Below, piece after piece: positions 49,328 to 54,768 of a DNA stretch of 54,768 nucleotides (positions are counted from its first letter, which is position 1; every line of letters starts with the position of its first letter). This DNA comes from Betaproteobacteria bacterium (lineage in GTDB: Bacteria; Pseudomonadota; Gammaproteobacteria; Burkholderiales; SG8-39). Made by a program: the position numbers and the translations under genes. The stretch spans positions 1 to 54,768 of the forward strand of contig JACRAS010000237.1 in the NCBI GenBank assembly GCA_016234705.1, read 5' to 3'. The notes under the pieces are model-generated. The model was not told where the DNA came from. It saw only the letters and a program-made list of their open reading frames with translations, and made no database searches.

Positions 49328-49520
49328 GTCGCGCAAGGCCGGTCTCCGGGCTCGTGGGATTGGGTCTGTCGCCTTCCCGTAAGCGCTTGCTTACAGTGGC
49401 ATCGTGACAGACCCGCGCTCACCTACCGTTGCGGGGGCAGCACAGGCTTGGGCGTAGCTGCACGCCGTACCTGTTTCCCGTTTCACCCGCCGGCAGGAAT
49501 CGCCGGCGGACACCTCGAAC
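49328..49520 (-). promoter_or_regulatory. Cobalamin (B12) riboswitch
   Basis: On the minus strand the conserved parts occur in order: GGTGAAACGGGAA (49488-49476 region), the stem-loop with CCCCCGCAACGGTAGGTG, the B12 box GCCACTG (49400-49394), GGGAAGGCGACAGA, and the closing AGCCCGGAGACCGGCC (49352-49337). This is a full AdoCbl-class aptamer about 115 bases upstream of btuB. A run able to mask the GGGGAG ribosome site exists in CCCCGC near 49309-49314, suggesting control of translation. Confidence 0.93.
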
Positions 49521-49726
49521 GAGTGCAGCGATTTTACACGGTATCGCCGGCAAACAAAAAAATATTCGGCCGCGGAGGTGCGGGAACATGCGCAAAAGGG
49601 CCGGGTCGGGCGCGCTTTTTGGCGCAGTCCGGCAAGGAATTGACGGCCTCGAAATCGTGCGCCGGGTCAATCAAATAGAGCGGCTTATTCATCGTGGAAA
49701 GAGCATTGAGAGTTACCTGTTATTAC

Positions 49727-49756
49727 TTGACTTGTCACGATTTTTGAAACTATAGT
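49727..49756 (+). promoter_or_regulatory. Promoter for zapB-zapA
   Basis: TTGACT (49727-49732) and TATAGT (49751-49756) with an 18-bp spacer form a strong sigma-70-type promoter. Transcription would begin at about the ATG at 49763, so the first gene may be read from a leaderless mRNA. Confidence 0.6.
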
Positions 49757-49762
49757 GTTGCG

Positions 49763-49954
49763 ATGAATGCGGAATTCGACACGCTCGACGGCAAAATCGA
49801 CCAGTTCCTCCAACTGTGCCAGCGCCTAAAAAACGAAAACAAGGAACTGAGGCTGCGGTTGGTATCCGCGCAAAACGATGTCAAGAGCCTGGAAGACAAG
49901 GTCGGCAGCGCCAAGACCCGCCTCGAAGCGTTGCTGCGGCAGATCCCGGAATGA
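49763..49954 (+). CDS. zapB: ZapB-like short coiled-coil cell division protein
   Basis: The 63-residue protein is almost entirely one coiled coil (FDTLDGKIDQFLQLCQRL, NENKELRLRLVSAQNDVKSL) with regular heptads and ends LRQIPE. Its place directly before zapA and its length match the TIGR02449/ZapB-like proteins of betaproteobacteria, which link ZapA to the division ring or the chromosome. Its TGA overlaps the zapA ATG as ATGA. Confidence 0.8.
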   Translation: MNAEFDTLDGKIDQFLQLCQRLKNENKELRLRLVSAQNDVKSLEDKVGSAKTRLEALLRQIPE

Positions 49955-50262
49955 GTGAAAAAGCCAAAGCCCTCGATGTCAGCATCATGGGCCGCAATTA
50001 TCGGGTCACCTGCGCCGACGGGGAACGCGAGGCGCTGCTCGCGGCAGTCGCCTATGTCGACAAGAAAATGACCGAAATCAAGGCGGCGAGCAAGGTCGCG
50101 GGAACCGAGCGCATCGCCGTCATGGCCGCGCTGAATATCGCCAACGAACTGCTCTCGATCAAGATCGGCAGCGGCTTTGACATGGCGGAATTAAAGCGTA
50201 GAATGAATTCAGTGCAGTCGAAGCTCGATCAAGCGTTATCGCAGCAGGATTCCCTGTTCTAG
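49951..50262 (+). CDS. zapA: Cell division protein ZapA
   Basis: ZapA binds and bundles FtsZ filaments at mid-cell. The 103-residue protein has the globular head (ALDVSIMGRNYRVTCADGER, EALLAAVAYVDKKMTEIKA) followed by TERIAVMAALNIANELL and a C-terminal coiled coil. I start at the ATG at 49951, which overlaps the upstream gene by four bases; the longer frame from 49816 overlaps zapB fully. The 6S RNA follows, the normal bacterial arrangement. Confidence 0.92.
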   Translation: MSEKAKALDVSIMGRNYRVTCADGEREALLAAVAYVDKKMTEIKAASKVAGTERIAVMAALNIANELLSIKIGSGFDMAELKRRMNSVQSKLDQALSQQDSLF

Positions 50263-50299
50263 ATCGCGTCCGGGCGGGCCAGACCGCGAATTGTTTCCC

Positions 50300-50497
50300 T
50301 GCGATGCTCGTTTAGGCCATATATTCCTTGAACCAATATATGTGCTGAGGTTGCAGACCCTAGCGCCGCTTTTGTGCGCGTCCTTTCGCCTCGCGCGATT
50401 GTGGATGTACCTACGGCGGCCGGAACGCGACCACTCTGGACTGCAGGTTCAGAGGATGCGGGCCTGACGGCATTTGCGGGGAATTCAATACCTCATC
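50300..50497 (+). ncRNA. ssrS: 6S RNA
   Basis: 6S RNA binds sigma-70 RNA polymerase in stationary phase. The gene is recognised by its place between zapA and the EVE-domain gene and by its features: ATATTCCTTGAACC near 50319 after CTGCGATGCTCG, a long imperfect hairpin through the middle with GCGACCACTCTGGACTGCAG on the 3' side, and a terminator directly after. Ends are estimates of a roughly 180-200 base transcript. Confidence 0.8.
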
Positions 50498-50526
50498 AAT
50501 CGCAGACCCAGTGTCTGCGATTTTTG
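50498..50526 (+). terminator. Intrinsic terminator of 6S RNA
   Basis: ATCGCAGAC (50499-50507), loop CCAGT, GTCTGCGAT (50513-50521), followed by a T run. A perfect 9-bp stem with a T tail is a textbook Rho-independent terminator. Confidence 0.9.
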
Positions 50527-50544
50527 TTTGTGGAGTTCCTCGCA

Positions 50545-51006
50545 ATGCGCTACTGGCTGATGAAATCCGAGCCCGACGAGTTGAGCATCGACGACCTTGC
50601 GCGTGCGCCCCGGCAGAGCACCGCGTGGTTCGGCGTGCGCAACTACCAGGCGCGCAATTTCATGCGCGACCAGATGCGGATAGGCGACCAGGTGCTGTTC
50701 TATCATTCGAGTTGCGCCGAGCCGGGAATCGCCGGATTGGCGGAAGTCTGCGCCAATGCCTATCCGGACGAGACCCAGTTCGACCGAAAGAGCAAGCATT
50801 ACGACGCCAAGGCCACGCGCGACAAGCCGCGCTGGGTGAACGTGGAAGTGAAGTTCGTGAAAAAAACCCGGCTCCTCGGCCTGACCGAACTGCGCCAGCA
50901 CAAAGCGCTGGCGGGCATGCGCCTGCTCGCGCGCGGCAACCGCCTGTCCATTACGCCGGTCGACCCGGACGAATGGAAGTTCATCACTACCAAACTGCTC
51001 AAATAA
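50545..51006 (+). CDS. EVE-domain protein
   Basis: The 153-residue protein starts [20 protein letters not shown] and has [36 protein letters not shown] and [13 protein letters not shown], the full EVE fold related to PUA and YTH domains that bind modified bases in RNA or DNA. The molecular target in bacteria is not settled. The start at 50545 follows the 6S terminator. The stop is two bases before hemE, so the two are probably co-transcribed. Confidence 0.92.
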   Translation: MRYWLMKSEPDELSIDDLARAPRQSTAWFGVRNYQARNFMRDQMRIGDQVLFYHSSCAEPGIAGLAEVCANAYPDETQFDRKSKHYDAKATRDKPRWVNVEVKFVKKTRLLGLTELRQHKALAGMRLLARGNRLSITPVDPDEWKFITTKLLK

Positions 51007-51007
51007 C

Positions 51008-52096
51008 ATGACCAGACTGAAAAACGACACGCTGATCCGCGCGCTCTTGCGCCAACCCACCGAGTACACGCCGGTATGGCTGATGCGCCAGGCGGGCCGC
51101 TACCTGCCGGAATACAACCAGACGCGCAGCCGCGCCGGCAGTTTCCTCGGCCTGTGCAAGAACCCGGGCTATGCCACCGAGGTCACGCTGCAGCCTCTGG
51201 CGCGGTTCGAGCTCGACGCCGCCATCCTGTTCTCCGACATCCTAACCATTCCCGATGCCATGGGCTTGGGGCTGTACTTCGCCGAAGGCGAGGGACCCAA
51301 GTTCGAACGGCCGTTGCGCGAGGAGTGGGAAATTCGCGACCTGGCCGCGCCCGACCCGGGTGTCGAATTGCGCTATGTGATCGACGCGGTCGGCGAAATC
51401 CGGCGCGCGCTCGCCGGCAGCGTGCCGCTGATCGGCTTCGCCGGCAGCCCGTACACGCTCGCCTGCTACATGGTCGAAGGCGGCGCAAGCGACGATTTCC
51501 GCACCATCAAGACCATGCTCTACGCGCGGCCCGATCTGCTGCACCACATCCTCGAAGTCAACGCACGGGCGGTGACCCTCTGCCTCAACGCGCAGATCGA
51601 AGCCGGCGCGCAGGCGGTAATGATCTTCGATACCTGGGGCGGAAGCCTGTCGCATGCGGCCTACCGCGAGTTCTCTCTCGCCTATTTGCAGCGCATCATC
51701 GCCGGCCTCAAACGCGAGCATGCCGGCGCGCGCGTTCCGGCGATCGTGTTCACCAAGGGCTGCGGCAACTGGCTGGAGGACATCGCCGCCATCGGCTGCG
51801 ATGGCGTGGGCCTCGATTGGAGCGTGGACATCGGCGAGGCGCGAGCGCGCATCGGCAATCGTGTTGCGCTGCAGGGTAACCTTGACCCCGCCGTGTTGTT
51901 TTCCCCCGTAGAAGTGGTGGAGCGCGAAACGGAAAAAATCCTCGCCTCCTTCGGCTACGGCGGTGGCCATGTATTCAATCTCGGCCACGGCATTTCCCAA
52001 TTCACCCCGCCTGAAAACGTCAAGATTCTGGTCGATTGCGTACATCGAGCGAGCCCGCGCTATCACGGCAACAACGCCAACACCCGCGCCAGCTAA
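51008..52096 (+). CDS. hemE: Uroporphyrinogen decarboxylase HemE
   Basis: HemE removes four acetate carboxyls from uroporphyrinogen III to give coproporphyrinogen III in haem synthesis. The 362-residue protein has the N-terminal signature [15 protein letters not shown], the catalytic Asp in [54 protein letters not shown] and [16 protein letters not shown]. Length is standard. Confidence 0.96.
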   Translation: MTRLKNDTLIRALLRQPTEYTPVWLMRQAGRYLPEYNQTRSRAGSFLGLCKNPGYATEVTLQPLARFELDAAILFSDILTIPDAMGLGLYFAEGEGPKFERPLREEWEIRDLAAPDPGVELRYVIDAVGEIRRALAGSVPLIGFAGSPYTLACYMVEGGASDDFRTIKTMLYARPDLLHHILEVNARAVTLCLNAQIEAGAQAVMIFDTWGGSLSHAAYREFSLAYLQRIIAGLKREHAGARVPAIVFTKGCGNWLEDIAAIGCDGVGLDWSVDIGEARARIGNRVALQGNLDPAVLFSPVEVVERETEKILASFGYGGGHVFNLGHGISQFTPPENVKILVDCVHRASPRYHGNNANTRAS

Positions 52097-52428
52097 GGAT
52101 TTCTGCGGGTTGCGCAAACCCTGACTTATGCACAACATCGCGCTCTCGCCCATATTTTCTGGCAACAGCCACGGGATTTCTGCGGAAAAAATGTAACATT
52201 ATGTTTTTCAATAGATAAACGTATAGCTGCGATTTTGAGCAGAAGAAGAAATTCCTTATGGCAAAGATGGTTACAGCAAGGTGGCAAACTTATTCACAAA
52301 GTTACCCACAAGAATTGTGGACAACCGGAGTTCCCCTTTGGCAATAGGGTGATGCGGCAGTTTTCAGATAAATCGCTTCACCTTGCTCGCGTAGCTTCCG
52401 CAACCGATTTTTTTTTCTTTGGCGACGA
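52097..52428. promoter_or_regulatory. hemE-priA spacer with a cluster of DnaA-box-like sites
   Basis: The 332-base spacer is richer in A and T than the flanking genes. Four 9-mers resemble the DnaA box TTATNCACA: TTATGCACA (52126-52134) and TTATTCACA (52290-52298) fit exactly, TTACCCACA (52302-52310) has one change, and TTGTCCACA lies on the minus strand (52324-52316) with one change. Three of the four fall within 35 bases. An AT-rich stretch (52190-52225) lies between the first box and the cluster. It might be a replication-linked control site. Confidence 0.5.
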
Positions 52429-54609
<2,181 letters not shown>

Positions 54610-54701
54610 TGCTGGAAATTGCGATTGGTCGAGGTCAAGGCAGGATTTATGCGTGGCGACTTGAATCGCCCCCCCAATTGTTGTTGCAGAGTTGCGATGT
54701 T

Positions 54702-54768
54702 GCGCGGACGAAAATCCGTCCGCGCGGATCCTCGATTGCGCACGGATGAAAAGCACATCCGTGCGCAA
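54702..54768 (+). terminator. Two hairpins downstream of priA
   Basis: GCGCGGACG (54702-54710) pairs with CGTCCGCGC (54717-54725), and TTGCGCACGGATG (54736-54748) pairs perfectly with 54756-54768 at the very end of the window. A T tail, if any, lies beyond the edge. They probably end priA transcription. Confidence 0.5.

Overview
The window is GC-rich chromosomal DNA from what is most likely a betaproteobacterium. The best evidence is the right-hand order zapB-zapA-6S RNA-EVE protein-hemE-priA, which is typical of that class, together with a Gram-negative envelope repertoire (msbA, GT9 heptosyltransferase-like enzymes, O-antigen ligase) and a btuB-led cobalamin operon. The genus cannot be named from sequence alone. 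I saw no tRNA, rRNA, CRISPR array or intact insertion sequence.

Layout. (1) 0.2-5.1 kb: a WbpM/FlaA1-type sugar dehydratase, an AAA ATPase-DUF4143 protein fused to a nucleotidyltransferase domain, and RtcB. (2) 5.3-24.8 kb: a surface-glycan block, nearly all on the minus strand. The main run starts at msbA (24.8 kb) and continues through glycosyltransferases, a GT9 enzyme, an O-antigen ligase and an asparagine-synthase-like amidotransferase, mostly joined by 4-bp ATGA overlaps. A second run (10.2 to 5.3 kb) has an MBOAT acyltransferase, its SGNH-like partner, a GT4 and a GT9. A CBS-domain protein, a DUF2442 protein and gene-poor spacers lie between the two runs. (3) 25.0-39.3 kb: an accessory island rich in toxin-antitoxin and defence-like genes and gene fragments (DUF4258/YgiT pair, DUF1016 nuclease, Fic, two ImmA/IrrE loci, lone integrase, duplicated SWIB gene, TIR-like protein). 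(4) 39.3-41.5 kb: two more LPS-core glycosyltransferases. (5) 41.6-49.5 kb: a cobalamin uptake/salvage operon under a cobalamin riboswitch. (6) 49.7-54.8 kb: the conserved housekeeping block.

The most interesting system is at 30.1-33.5 kb. It is a compact bacterial ubiquitin-like conjugation operon: a single gene fusing a ubiquitin-like (multiubiquitin-family) domain to an E2-like domain, then a JAMM-protease/E1 (ThiF) fusion with all JAMM residues intact, then a Cys-rich DUF6527 protein. It is transcribed away from an AT-rich two-component system across a 229-bp shared regulatory region. The whole unit (27.9-33.6 kb) lies between two 23-bp direct repeats (21/23 identical), one of which has the arm-centre-arm layout of a Xer/dif site, and a lone tyrosine recombinase follows. 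This suggests a mobile, signal-regulated protein-conjugation module.

Other points of note: two tandem 37-codon small ORFs that link btuC to btuD by ATGA overlaps and differ only at four synonymous third positions; a cluster of DnaA-box-like 9-mers between hemE and priA; a SWIB gene duplicated in tandem and split by a stop codon; and a perfect operator-like palindrome inside the spacer of an apparently leaderless promoter for the ATPase fusion. All calls come from reading the sequence and its translations; no database search was run.
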